Source: UBA970 sp049419605
Lineage (GTDB): Bacteria; Bacillota_I; Bacilli_A; RFN20; CAG-826
DNA: 64,000 bases
Reading direction: 5' to 3'
Assembly: GCA_049419605.1 (NCBI GenBank)
Contig: JBMSKF010000005.1
Location: forward strand, 1-64,000
Below are positions 55,195 to 63,590 of the stretch, piece after piece (position 1 is the stretch's first letter; every line of letters starts with the position of its first letter). Under the pieces are notes generated by a model, which made no database searches, was not told the DNA's origin, and was given only the letters and a program-made list of their open reading frames with translations. A program made the translations under genes and the position numbers.

Positions 55195-57934
55195 ATATTC
55201 GTTTAACGAGTAGAACTTGATAAGGTCGCATCAATACTTGACCATTTAGTAAAGTGCCAACAGGATAGTGACCGGTGCTATCAAACATGACTTCAACACG
55301 ATCTTGACTCGTTCCCCAGGCGATGATAGAGGTTAATGCACCACTACTTTTTGCTTCTCTAGCATTGGCAAAAACATAATAAGGTTGACTGTCTTTGGTT
55401 AAGGCCATCGCAATCGTAGAGTAGGTTAAAGGACTATTCCAAAATCCTAAATTGGTTTGGACTTCAGTCGCAGATTCTAATTGGAAGGAAAGACCATTCT
55501 TTCTTAATTCAATCATGCTTGCGTATCGTTCAAACTGGGCAAGGTACGTCACTTTTCGATCCCATTTAAAACTGTTGGTAAAGTCAGAAGATTTGTAGGA
55601 GTTATGAGAAATGCGTTGTCCGTTAATCTCAAAGACATATTGGTCTTCATCTTCGGCTTCGGCAATTTTGGTACGCATGATTTCTTCACCAGCATGGATA
55701 AATGGAATTCCTGCTGCAAAGCTAACAAGGGCATTAATGCCTACACTGGCGTTTGGCGCATTTTCAATCCCCACGGTACCTTGTAATTGATCATAGAGGG
55801 TTAAGTTATCATGGGCAGAAGCATAGTTCACCGTTTTATTTGGATCCGTATAGGTGGTGTTATAGTAGTCGCCGTTTTTGCCAGCGAGCATCCCTTTGAC
55901 GCGATTGATGAAGGTCACATTACTCGCATTATCATTTTCGCCTTTTTGGAACCAACCATATTCGCTTCCATTGCCCCAATTGTTTTCACCTTTTAAACCA
56001 TTTCGACCAGCATCATTAAAACCACCCACTCCATTGAGTCGGTTGTAAACAGAATAAGTATTGGATTGCTCTGCTAACGGTAAAGTAGTATCGGAAAAGC
56101 CTTTCCAGGGTTCACCATAAATGACGATATCCGGATCAATTTCATTTAATGCGTCACGAACTTGATTCATTGTGTCGACATCGATCAGTGCCATTAAATC
56201 AAAACGGAACCCTTTGATTTTATAAGTCTCTGCCCAAAACTTCACTGAGTCGATCATGAATTTTCTAAACATGGGACGTTCAGATTTCGTTTCATTGCCA
56301 ACGCCAGCACCATCAGAAAAGGTACCATCTTGATTGAGTCGGAAATAATATCCTGGTACTAGCATGTTAAAGTTGGAACCCATGGCACTCGCGGTGTGAT
56401 TGTACACGACATCCATGATAATGCGAACATCTTGTTCCGCAAAAGCTTGTACCATTTCTTTAAACTCTAAAACACGAACAGAACCATCACGAGGGTTGGT
56501 GGAATATTGACCTTCTAAAACATTAAAGTTTAGTGGATTATATCCCCAGTTAAACTTATTGGAAAGTTCGTTGTTGGCTTGATCATAGAACGGTAGAATT
56601 TGTAATGCATTAAATCCAAGTTCTTTAAGATGATCAAAACCAGTTGCAACAGTAATCCCATCTTGAGAGGTGTAGGTGGTTCCAGATTCTACAAGACCTT
56701 TAAACTTACCTCGGTTGGTTTCTGTACCAGTCCAAGAAGCATCCATCGTGAGATCACGCACATGAAGTTCGTATATAAGTAAATCTGTGGGTGAGCTAAT
56801 ATCTTCAAAGGTAACTTGGTCCCAACCTTCAGGTTGAATCGTATTCACATCGATAATTTTCGCTCTGACACCATTGACCCCAGCGGTTCGAGCATAGGGA
56901 TCCATGACTTCATTCGTTCCTACAGCATTCGTAACCGTGTACGTATAGTAACGACCAATCAAGCCTCGGTGAGCAGTCAATGGTAAAACTTGATAGTAAA
57001 TTCCTTTGACTCCCTGACTCATCGTGTAGGTGCCAATCGGTAAATCACTAATCGTTTGTCCTGTAATAGATGAGGTATCCCCAGATGTATAAATGTTTAA
57101 ACGAATCTTTTGTGAAGTTGGTGCCCAAACTTTAAAGATGGCTTCAGAAGCATTGAAGGTTAAACCCAAATCATTGCCTGTATACGTGTATTCCTGATTG
57201 AATTTTGTGGTTTCAAATAATCTGTTTGCGAGTACGGTCCTGATTTTGGTTTTGGTATCGGTGGGTTTGAACTTGACCCTTACGCGATAAAGTAAACTAA
57301 TATCCGCATCACTTGTTAAAGGTGCTTGAAGACCATTATTACCAGATCCACCAGTCGCAATGACGTCATCGCCTGCAAGAATTTCATAACTTGTAAATGG
57401 AGCGTTTGTTTGTATTTCAATTCGATTCCAACTAGAAAAGAATGCTCCTGTGATTCGATCACCGGTCGCATCTGCTTCTGTAAAGTAGTACTCCGATTCA
57501 CCTAAGATTAGATAAACATTCATCTCCCCTTCTGCAGTAACAAAGGAAGAAAAATCTGCAAAGAAAATTGAAGTATCAGGAGATTGACCTGCCCATGTAT
57601 TCGCTGGACGAACAATATAATTTAATTTACTTCTAGTTTCCCAAGTATCAATGGGTAACGTGATGTAACCACCATATGCATCGGATTGAGTAAAGATAAA
57701 TAATTCACCATCAAAACCATCTTCCCAAATCCATAAAGCATGATTTGCATAATTGACAACATTATCGCCTCTTAAACGAAAAGTGATTTCTGATATTGAT
57801 ACATCAGTTATTGAAGAATTGGTGGTTGAATTTGAATTACTTGGACTAATTGAAGAATTGGAGGATGAATGATTACATGCCGAAAGTGTAATAAGTCCTA
57901 AAAGTAAATAAATCGAAAATCGATGTTTATTCAT
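55193..57934 (-). CDS. pulA: Type I pullulanase lipoprotein
   Basis: A 913-residue cell-surface enzyme with lipoprotein signal (LLLGLITLSAC, Cys20) and Ser/Asn linker. A pullulanase-associated carbohydrate-binding domain (CBM41/PUD type, about 45-150) and a second beta domain come before the N-terminal CBM48-like domain (about 250-340). The GH13 catalytic domain follows, with the type I motif YNWGYNP varied to FNWGYNP, FRFDLMA (nucleophile Asp), YGEPW (acid/base Glu) and SAHDN. It debranches alpha-1,6 linkages of glycogen or starch outside the cell. The ATG lacks a ribosome-binding site and has TATTAT seven bases upstream. Confidence 0.93.
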   Translation of the reverse strand: MNKHRFSIYLLLGLITLSACNHSSSNSSISPSNSNSTTNSSITDVSISEITFRLRGDNVVNYANHALWIWEDGFDGELFIFTQSDAYGGYITLPIDTWETRSKLNYIVRPANTWAGQSPDTSIFFADFSSFVTAEGEMNVYLILGESEYYFTEADATGDRITGAFFSSWNRIEIQTNAPFTSYEILAGDDVIATGGSGNNGLQAPLTSDADISLLYRVRVKFKPTDTKTKIRTVLANRLFETTKFNQEYTYTGNDLGLTFNASEAIFKVWAPTSQKIRLNIYTSGDTSSITGQTISDLPIGTYTMSQGVKGIYYQVLPLTAHRGLIGRYYTYTVTNAVGTNEVMDPYARTAGVNGVRAKIIDVNTIQPEGWDQVTFEDISSPTDLLIYELHVRDLTMDASWTGTETNRGKFKGLVESGTTYTSQDGITVATGFDHLKELGFNALQILPFYDQANNELSNKFNWGYNPLNFNVLEGQYSTNPRDGSVRVLEFKEMVQAFAEQDVRIIMDVVYNHTASAMGSNFNMLVPGYYFRLNQDGTFSDGAGVGNETKSERPMFRKFMIDSVKFWAETYKIKGFRFDLMALIDVDTMNQVRDALNEIDPDIVIYGEPWKGFSDTTLPLAEQSNTYSVYNRLNGVGGFNDAGRNGLKGENNWGNGSEYGWFQKGENDNASNVTFINRVKGMLAGKNGDYYNTTYTDPNKTVNYASAHDNLTLYDQLQGTVGIENAPNASVGINALVSFAAGIPFIHAGEEIMRTKIAEAEDEDQYVFEINGQRISHNSYKSSDFTNSFKWDRKVTYLAQFERYASMIELRKNGLSFQLESATEVQTNLGFWNSPLTYSTIAMALTKDSQPYYVFANAREAKSSGALTSIIAWGTSQDRVEVMFDSTGHYPVGTLLNGQVLMRPYQVLLVKRI

Positions 57935-57941
57935 TTAAGAA

Positions 57942-57947
57942 ATAATA
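57942..57947 (-). promoter_or_regulatory. -10-like box before pulA
   Basis: TATTAT on the minus strand lies seven bases before the pulA ATG, which has no Shine-Dalgarno. It could give a leaderless pulA message in addition to readthrough from the upstream gene. Confidence 0.35.
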
Positions 57948-57967
57948 ACATGAAAATTTAATTAAAT

Positions 57968-58654
57968 TTAAACAGCAGATCCTCTAGTGTAATTTTCTGA
58001 AAGTCTATTTTTTTTGTCAGTAATCGTGGTTGAATCTCCAAAGTCATCTTCCACAGTTGTGGAACCATCAAAAGTGTTGGTAGTGAAAAATAAATCATCA
58101 ATTTGTGGATAAGCATTAAAACCATTTGCTGTGCTAGTTGAACACGTGTCAATTTTATTTAATAAGGCTACAACATCAGAATTACTTAAACCAAGATTAT
58201 CTACTGCCGTGGCGTTACGTTTAGTCCCATCACTACCTAACCAAGCTGAAATTGCAACCGCCTTGTAGTTTGTTGGACCCGTTAAAAAAATAGAACTCAT
58301 TGATATATCAACAGATTGATTGCTATTTTTATCGCCATTACCATTTGCCCTATCCTTTACTAAAAAATTCGTTGTGTCAGAGGGCACGTCATAATAAAAC
58401 ATTCCTTGCCAGTAATTATTTATTACTTGCGTCATTGCGCTTGCGGTATTAAAGGTGTTAGATGTAGATCCACCCCAATAATAAATGAACATTTGATCAC
58501 CAGCATCCCATGCACCTTCTAGATAGACGTATATGCGTTTATCATCAGCGGCAGCCTGAGGTTCAAACTGACTAGTATTGTAGTTAACCGATAAGACCAC
58601 ACCACCAACCATAAAAGTTGTAAGGGTGGCTAAAAGTGTTTTTTTAAAGTTCAT
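57968..58654 (-). CDS. Secreted protein upstream of pullulanase, possible starch-binding module
   Basis: The 228-residue product has a Sec signal peptide (about 1-28, LLATLTTFMVGGVVLSV) with no lipobox. RIYVYLEGAWDAGDQMFIYYWGG recalls small carbohydrate-binding or starch-module proteins with aromatic clusters. Asn, Ser and Thr are abundant. No family can be named. GGGGA precedes the start and a cre box lies 53 bases upstream; pulA begins 33 bases after its stop, so both probably act on alpha-glucan. Confidence 0.6.
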   Translation of the reverse strand: MNFKKTLLATLTTFMVGGVVLSVNYNTSQFEPQAAADDKRIYVYLEGAWDAGDQMFIYYWGGSTSNTFNTASAMTQVINNYWQGMFYYDVPSDTTNFLVKDRANGNGDKNSNQSVDISMSSIFLTGPTNYKAVAISAWLGSDGTKRNATAVDNLGLSNSDVVALLNKIDTCSTSTANGFNAYPQIDDLFFTTNTFDGSTTVEDDFGDSTTITDKKNRLSENYTRGSAV

Positions 58655-58706
58655 GATAAGATGTCCCCACTTTGTAAATGACTAAAAAGATAACAATTTA
58701 ATGATA

Positions 58707-58720
58707 TGTTAGCGGTTACA
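58707..58720. promoter_or_regulatory. Catabolite-responsive element (cre)
   Basis: TGTTAGCGGTTACA fits the CcpA consensus TGWNANCGNTNWCA at every fixed position. It lies upstream of the secreted protein and pulA, suggesting glucose repression of alpha-glucan use. Confidence 0.75.
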
Positions 58721-58838
58721 TTTTAATTTGTCAATAATCTTGATGTAAATTTTGATGATAATTCTTTATTTTTGTTCGTTTTATTTGAAATAGAATCCTT
58801 AAATTGATTTGTGATAAGATATTTTTAGGTAAAAACAT

Positions 58839-59318
58839 ATGCCAAAACGAACCAATTACATCTCTTGGGATGAATATTTTATGGGTATTGCGGTTAATTC
58901 TGCGATGCGTAGTAAAGATCCTTCTACCCAAGTTGGAGCTTGTATCGTCAATCCGATGAATAAAGTTGTGTCTATTGGATATAACGGTATGCCTTCAGGT
59001 GTCGATGATGACCAAGTTTCTTGGGAACCTAAAGATGGATTGGATAGTAAGTATCTTTATGTCGCCCATGCGGAGTTGAATGCCATTCTTAATGCTAAAG
59101 ATGGATCCGCTTTACAAAACACGAAAATCTTTGTGACGTTATTCCCATGTAATGAATGTGCCAAGGCGATCATTCAATCCGGGATCAAAGAAGTCGTCTA
59201 TCAAGAAGATAAATATAAAGATTCTATTGCCTCTCAGGCTGCTAAGAAATTATTTGCCCTCGCAAAAGTGAAGACGACGCAATATCAAGGTCGATTACCT
59301 CATATTGATTATAAATAA
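58839..59318 (+). CDS. dCMP deaminase (ComEB-like)
   Basis: The 159-residue zinc enzyme deaminates dCMP to dUMP for thymidylate synthesis. Zinc ligands are His in VAHAELNAI and two Cys in PCNECAKAII; DPSTQVGACIV is the conserved N-terminal part. A TAAGAT box (58815-58820) and AGG before the start are visible. The ECF module genes follow. Confidence 0.92.
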   Translation: MPKRTNYISWDEYFMGIAVNSAMRSKDPSTQVGACIVNPMNKVVSIGYNGMPSGVDDDQVSWEPKDGLDSKYLYVAHAELNAILNAKDGSALQNTKIFVTLFPCNECAKAIIQSGIKEVVYQEDKYKDSIASQAAKKLFALAKVKTTQYQGRLPHIDYK

Positions 59319-59558
59319 ATGAAAAAAGAAAAAAATAAGTTTGGTTTGATAAAAGGATTTGGACGACGTTTTTTTTTATTGACGCTTGTATACATCACTT
59401 TTATGGTATCGATCTGGACAACGCTTGCCCAATTCTTTAATGAAGGCGTTGGTTTTAATTGGATTTTTTGGTTAGTCATCAGTCTATCTTTATTATTATG
59501 GATTGGCTTAATCGTATGGGTGGAGTTATCCCAACTCAAACGGTATGGCCATGATTAA
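59319..59558 (+). CDS. Small two-helix membrane protein before the ECF module
   Basis: A 79-residue protein with a basic N-terminus, two membrane helices (about 17-38 and 45-68) and a polar tail. It starts directly after the dCMP deaminase stop and overlaps ecfA1 by 14 bases, so expression is coupled. I do not recognise a family. It may be an unassigned partner of the ECF module. Confidence 0.6.
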   Translation: MKKEKNKFGLIKGFGRRFFLLTLVYITFMVSIWTTLAQFFNEGVGFNWIFWLVISLSLLLWIGLIVWVELSQLKRYGHD

Positions 59559-60354
59559 TGTAGAACATTTAAGTTTTGCCTACGAAGAAAACAAAAAAGT
59601 TTTAACAGATCTTTCCTTTACCATCAAACAAGGACAATTTGTTGCCTTGATGGGACATAATGGTTCGGGTAAATCCACCTTAGCGAAATTACTCGCAGGA
59701 TTATTAGAAAATCAATCCGGAATCATTAACATCGATGGTGAGTTACTAAACCAAAGTAGTATTCGAGATATTCGTAAGAAACTTGGTATTGTTTTCCAAA
59801 ATCCTGATAACCAATTCATCGGTTCAACGGTCGCGGATGATTTAGCCTTTGGTTTAGAAAATCGTTTAGTCCCTCATCAACTCATGCAAAAACGAATTGA
59901 AACTTTTGCAGCGCAAGTAGGTATGAAAGCTTTTTTAAATCAAGAACCTACCTCGTTGTCGGGGGGACAAAAACAACGCGTGGCGATTGCAGGTGTTCTC
60001 GCCATGGAACCGAAGGTTTTATTATTGGATGAAGCAACGGCGATGTTAGATCCTCAAGGTAAAAAGGAAATTAGAGAATTAATTTTAAGTATTCGTAAAC
60101 AGTTTCCCAATCTCACTATCTTAGCAATCACGCATGATGTTGAAGAAGCGGTACTCGCCGATCAATTGATGGTGTTAAAAGAAGGTCGGTTAGCCTTCCA
60201 CGGATTACCGGATACCTTGTTTAGAGATGATTCACTCGTCAAAAGTCTAAAGTTATCTTTACCTTTTGTGTATCAACTATTAGCGGCTTTTCCAAAGCAA
60301 GCGCCTACTGATATGTTTGATTTGGATGCATGGGCGGATGCTTTATGCCGATAA
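59545..60354 (+). CDS. ecfA1: ECF transporter ATPase EcfA1
   Basis: The 269-residue ABC ATPase has Walker A GHNGSGKSTL, Q-loop FQNPDNQF, signature LSGGQKQR and Walker B VLLLDEATAMLD. The Q-loop form is that of EcfA1. It powers vitamin uptake with EcfA2 and EcfT. An alternative start is the ATG at 59551. Confidence 0.96.
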   Translation: MAMINVEHLSFAYEENKKVLTDLSFTIKQGQFVALMGHNGSGKSTLAKLLAGLLENQSGIINIDGELLNQSSIRDIRKKLGIVFQNPDNQFIGSTVADDLAFGLENRLVPHQLMQKRIETFAAQVGMKAFLNQEPTSLSGGQKQRVAIAGVLAMEPKVLLLDEATAMLDPQGKKEIRELILSIRKQFPNLTILAITHDVEEAVLADQLMVLKEGRLAFHGLPDTLFRDDSLVKSLKLSLPFVYQLLAAFPKQAPTDMFDLDAWADALCR

Positions 60355-61181
60355 AATTGAATCATGTTTTTCATATCTACTCACAAAAAACACCTTTTCA
60401 ATTTGAAGCTTTACAAGATGTATCGTTAGTGATTGAAGAAAAAAGTTTTACTGCGATTATTGGTCATACTGGGAGTGGTAAGTCTACCTTAATTCAACAT
60501 CTCAATGCATTACTTTTACCCACCTCTGGCGAAGTAGAAGTGAATGGGATTGTCATTCGGGCTAACCAATTACCTAAGGAAGTTAAAAAGATACGCCAAT
60601 ACGCGGGTGTTGTATTTCAATTTCCGGAAGCGCAACTCTTTGAAGAACGCGTTATCGATGATGTCATGTTTGGTCCTTTAAATTTTGGAAAGACTAAATT
60701 AGAAGCAAAAGAAGCTGCTATGGTTGCATTACACCAAGTTGGTTTAGATGCTTCATTTGATGAACGATCTCCTTTTGAACTATCCGGTGGTGAAAGAAGA
60801 AGAGTGGCGATTGCCGGCATTTTGGCAATGCAACCTAATGTTTTAATTCTCGATGAACCAACTGCTGGGCTTGATCCAGAAGGTGCCACTAAGATGATGG
60901 AATTATTTACACAACTTCACCAACAAGGCATGACGATTATTTTAGTGACCCATGATATGGAATTAGTGTTGAAATTTGCCAATCAAGTTATCGTCATGGA
61001 ACAAGGAAAAGTGATTACACAAAGTTCTCCTCAAGAATTTTTTTATCAACAAAATCATCAAGAAAGTTTTATGCATCCCCCGCTTGTTCAACTCATTAAG
61101 AAACTAAGAAAAAGAGGAAAAAAGATTTCTTCAAATCAGGAAAAATCATTAGAAGCGTTTATTGCAGGTTGGAAAGGTTAA
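60345..61181 (+). CDS. ecfA2: ECF transporter ATPase EcfA2
   Basis: A 278-residue partner ATPase with GHTGSGKSTL, FQFPEAQLF, LSGGERRR and LILDEPTAGLD. FPEAQLF identifies the EcfA2 type. I chose the ATG at 60345 over 60330 because MPIKLNHVFHIY matches the family start. It overlaps ecfA1 by 10 bases. Confidence 0.96.
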   Translation: MPIKLNHVFHIYSQKTPFQFEALQDVSLVIEEKSFTAIIGHTGSGKSTLIQHLNALLLPTSGEVEVNGIVIRANQLPKEVKKIRQYAGVVFQFPEAQLFEERVIDDVMFGPLNFGKTKLEAKEAAMVALHQVGLDASFDERSPFELSGGERRRVAIAGILAMQPNVLILDEPTAGLDPEGATKMMELFTQLHQQGMTIILVTHDMELVLKFANQVIVMEQGKVITQSSPQEFFYQQNHQESFMHPPLVQLIKKLRKRGKKISSNQEKSLEAFIAGWKG

Positions 61182-61185
61182 CAGC

Positions 61186-62022
61186 ATGGCGGCGATCACA
61201 CTTGGCCGTTACATGCCATATAACTCGTTGATGCATCGATTAGATCCTCGCATCAAATTATTTGCCATGATTGTTACCATGGTTTCTATATTCTTGCGCT
61301 TTGGATCTGTCTGGACTGATCTCGCTTTTTATACCTTTATCTTTTTGATGATTGCCACCGTCATGCGGATGACCAAAATTAAATTCAGGCAACTTTATCG
61401 TCAATTAAAACCTTTATGGCTCATGCTAGTGTTCTTATTGATGATCAACATTCTTCTTCCCAACACCCAAGAAATCAGCGGTTACATTTCACTTTGGGGT
61501 TTTAAAATTTACTATGCTGCGTTGCTACAAACCTTTTATATTGTATTTCGATTAGTGTTGATGATTGCCTTAACATTAGTGATTACAGCCTCTACTCGAC
61601 CTTTGGATTTAACGTATGCGATTGAATGGTATTTATCGCCTTTGAAGGTTATCCGCTTTCCTAGTCACGAAGTGGCGATGACCATGAGCATCGCGTTGCG
61701 ATTTATCCCAACGCTTCTAGAAGAAACCTATCGCATCATGAAAGCGCAAGCCTCTCGAGGTGTTGATTTTATCAACGGAAAATTAAAAGAAAAATTACGA
61801 GCGATGGTAGCCTTAATTGTTCCTTTATTTATTTCTGCGTTTCAACGGAGTGAAGAATTAGCAAATGCGATGGAAGCCAGAGGTTATGATCCAAGTGCAA
61901 AGCGTACCCGATATCGTGAATTGATTTGGCATCGTCGTGATACCTTCGCTCTTATATTCATGCTGCTATATCTTGGTTTATTTGTAACGTTAAAGGTTAC
62001 AGGTTTTACATTACCTATCTAA
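61186..62022 (+). CDS. ecfT: ECF transporter transmembrane scaffold EcfT
   Basis: The 278-residue membrane protein has the two coupling motifs: ASRG in MKAQASRGVDF and ARG in AMEARGYDP. The N-terminus LGRYMPYNSLMHRLDPRIKL is typical. The ATG at 61186 follows AAAGG and replaces a longer TTG-start reading. With EcfA1/2 it serves several S components, including the FolT-like protein at 49090. Confidence 0.95.
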   Translation: MAAITLGRYMPYNSLMHRLDPRIKLFAMIVTMVSIFLRFGSVWTDLAFYTFIFLMIATVMRMTKIKFRQLYRQLKPLWLMLVFLLMINILLPNTQEISGYISLWGFKIYYAALLQTFYIVFRLVLMIALTLVITASTRPLDLTYAIEWYLSPLKVIRFPSHEVAMTMSIALRFIPTLLEETYRIMKAQASRGVDFINGKLKEKLRAMVALIVPLFISAFQRSEELANAMEARGYDPSAKRTRYRELIWHRRDTFALIFMLLYLGLFVTLKVTGFTLPI

Positions 62023-62766
62023 ATGATGAAACAAAGATTCGTTGGTATTTTAATGTTTAAAGGAACGAAGTTCCAAGGTTGGCAAACCCAAAAACAAGGT
62101 CGCTCTATCCAAGAACATGTGGAAAAGACATTGACCACCATTTTCAATCAACCGATTCAAGTGTATGGTGCGTCAAGAACAGATGCAGGTGTGCACGCTA
62201 GAGGTTTTGTTTTTCATTTGGATGCAGAAACTGAATTGGCTCCTACAAAAGTAAGATATGGTTTTAATCGAATGATTGATGACGATATTTATTTGGTGAG
62301 TTTAAAACGAGTCCCATCTACCTTTGAAGCGCGTTACCAACATTCTAAAAAAACTTATACTTATCAAATCCTTTTAGGAGAAAGAAATCCTTTTTTAAAA
62401 GATACGGTGATGCACATACCACATCCTTTGTCATTAACTAAGATAAAAAAAGGGATGCGATTTTTTATTGGCCAATATGACTTTCGTAATTTCACGACAA
62501 AGAAAGAAGATGGAGCAGATTTTGTCCGTACAATCTTTCAATTCAAAGTAAAAGAACAAGGACCTTTATTAACTTTCACGATTGTGGGCGACGGGTTTAT
62601 GACGTACATGGTGAGGATGATAATGGGATCTTTAATCGCAGTCGGTGAAGGTAAATTAACCCTTGAAACTTTACAACAATATATAGACAATAAGCTAAAA
62701 GGTCCTGTCTCCTATAAAGCAGAACCCCAAGGGTTATGTTTAGAAAAGGTGCGTTATGAAAAATAA
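62023..62766 (+). CDS. truA: tRNA pseudouridine synthase A
   Basis: This 247-residue enzyme modifies uridines 38-40 in tRNA anticodon arms. SRTDAGVHARG carries the catalytic Asp, and GWQTQKQGRSIQEHVE and RNFTTKK are conserved. It begins right after the ecfT stop, the usual Firmicutes order ecfA1-ecfA2-ecfT-truA, and overlaps the next gene by 11 bases. Confidence 0.96.
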   Translation: MMKQRFVGILMFKGTKFQGWQTQKQGRSIQEHVEKTLTTIFNQPIQVYGASRTDAGVHARGFVFHLDAETELAPTKVRYGFNRMIDDDIYLVSLKRVPSTFEARYQHSKKTYTYQILLGERNPFLKDTVMHIPHPLSLTKIKKGMRFFIGQYDFRNFTTKKEDGADFVRTIFQFKVKEQGPLLTFTIVGDGFMTYMVRMIMGSLIAVGEGKLTLETLQQYIDNKLKGPVSYKAEPQGLCLEKVRYEK

Positions 62767-63559
62767 ACTAGATTACTGTTACCATTCCCACACGATGAGG
62801 TGTGGTCATGCCTATGGGACGGATGAAGCCTATGTAAAGGCTGCAATTGAAAATGGTTTTAAGGTGATAGGTTTTTCCGATCATATTTTTTTCCCAGGTA
62901 TTTCCCAACCTGGCATGAGAGGCGACTATAGCCAACTTGAAGATTATAAAAAAAGCGTACTTAATTTAAAGAATCAATACGCGAAAGAGATACAAGTTCA
63001 TTTAGGTTTTGAGGCTGAATATTATCCAGTTTTTGATCAATATTATCATCGCCTTAAGAAAGATCACGGTTTTGAATATTTAATTCTCGGTCAACACTTT
63101 CGTTTAGTCAACAAAAGTTTTCCAATTTATTATGCCTCCGTTAAAGATCCTGCCTTAATTCATGAATATGCAGATAGTATTATTGAAGCGATGAAAACAG
63201 GATTATTCTCTTATGTAGCTCATCCTGATCTCTATATGTTAGGGTATGGCGGTGGTTGGGATGAACATGCGAAAGCGGTCGCTCATAAATTGGCCAAAGC
63301 CTCTGTTCAATTTGGTGTACCTTTGGAACTAAACCTTGGTGGAATTAATGGTAGAGGGTTGATGATGATTCAAGGTGAATATCGTTACCCTTATCCTTAT
63401 GAAGGTTTTTGGGCTATCGCCAAAGAATATGGGGTTACCACTATCGTTGGGTTAGATGCTCATGCCCCCGACGCATATCGTGGCACAAAATATCAAATTC
63501 TCTTTGATATCATCGAAAAGTATCAATTAAAAACGATTAACCGATTAAGTTTCAAGTGA
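62756..63559 (+). CDS. PHP-family phosphatase, histidinol-phosphatase (HisJ)-like
   Basis: The 267-residue PHP protein has metal ligands in YHSHTMRCGHAYG, GFSDH, GFEAEYY, GQH, AHPDLYMLGYG and LDAHAP. It resembles HisK/HisJ-type histidinol phosphatases. No histidine operon is nearby, so another small phosphoester may be the substrate. Its TGA stop is part of the next promoter. Confidence 0.82.
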   Translation: MKNKLDYCYHSHTMRCGHAYGTDEAYVKAAIENGFKVIGFSDHIFFPGISQPGMRGDYSQLEDYKKSVLNLKNQYAKEIQVHLGFEAEYYPVFDQYYHRLKKDHGFEYLILGQHFRLVNKSFPIYYASVKDPALIHEYADSIIEAMKTGLFSYVAHPDLYMLGYGGGWDEHAKAVAHKLAKASVQFGVPLELNLGGINGRGLMMIQGEYRYPYPYEGFWAIAKEYGVTTIVGLDAHAPDAYRGTKYQILFDIIEKYQLKTINRLSFK

Positions 63560-63565
63560 TATAAT
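63557..63565 (+). promoter_or_regulatory. Extended -10 promoter of the YebC-family gene
   Basis: TGATATAAT again uses the preceding gene's TGA stop as the TG of an extended -10. The leader is short and contains AAGGGAG. Confidence 0.65.
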
Positions 63566-63590
63566 TTGAAAGATTTAAGGGAGACTCAAC

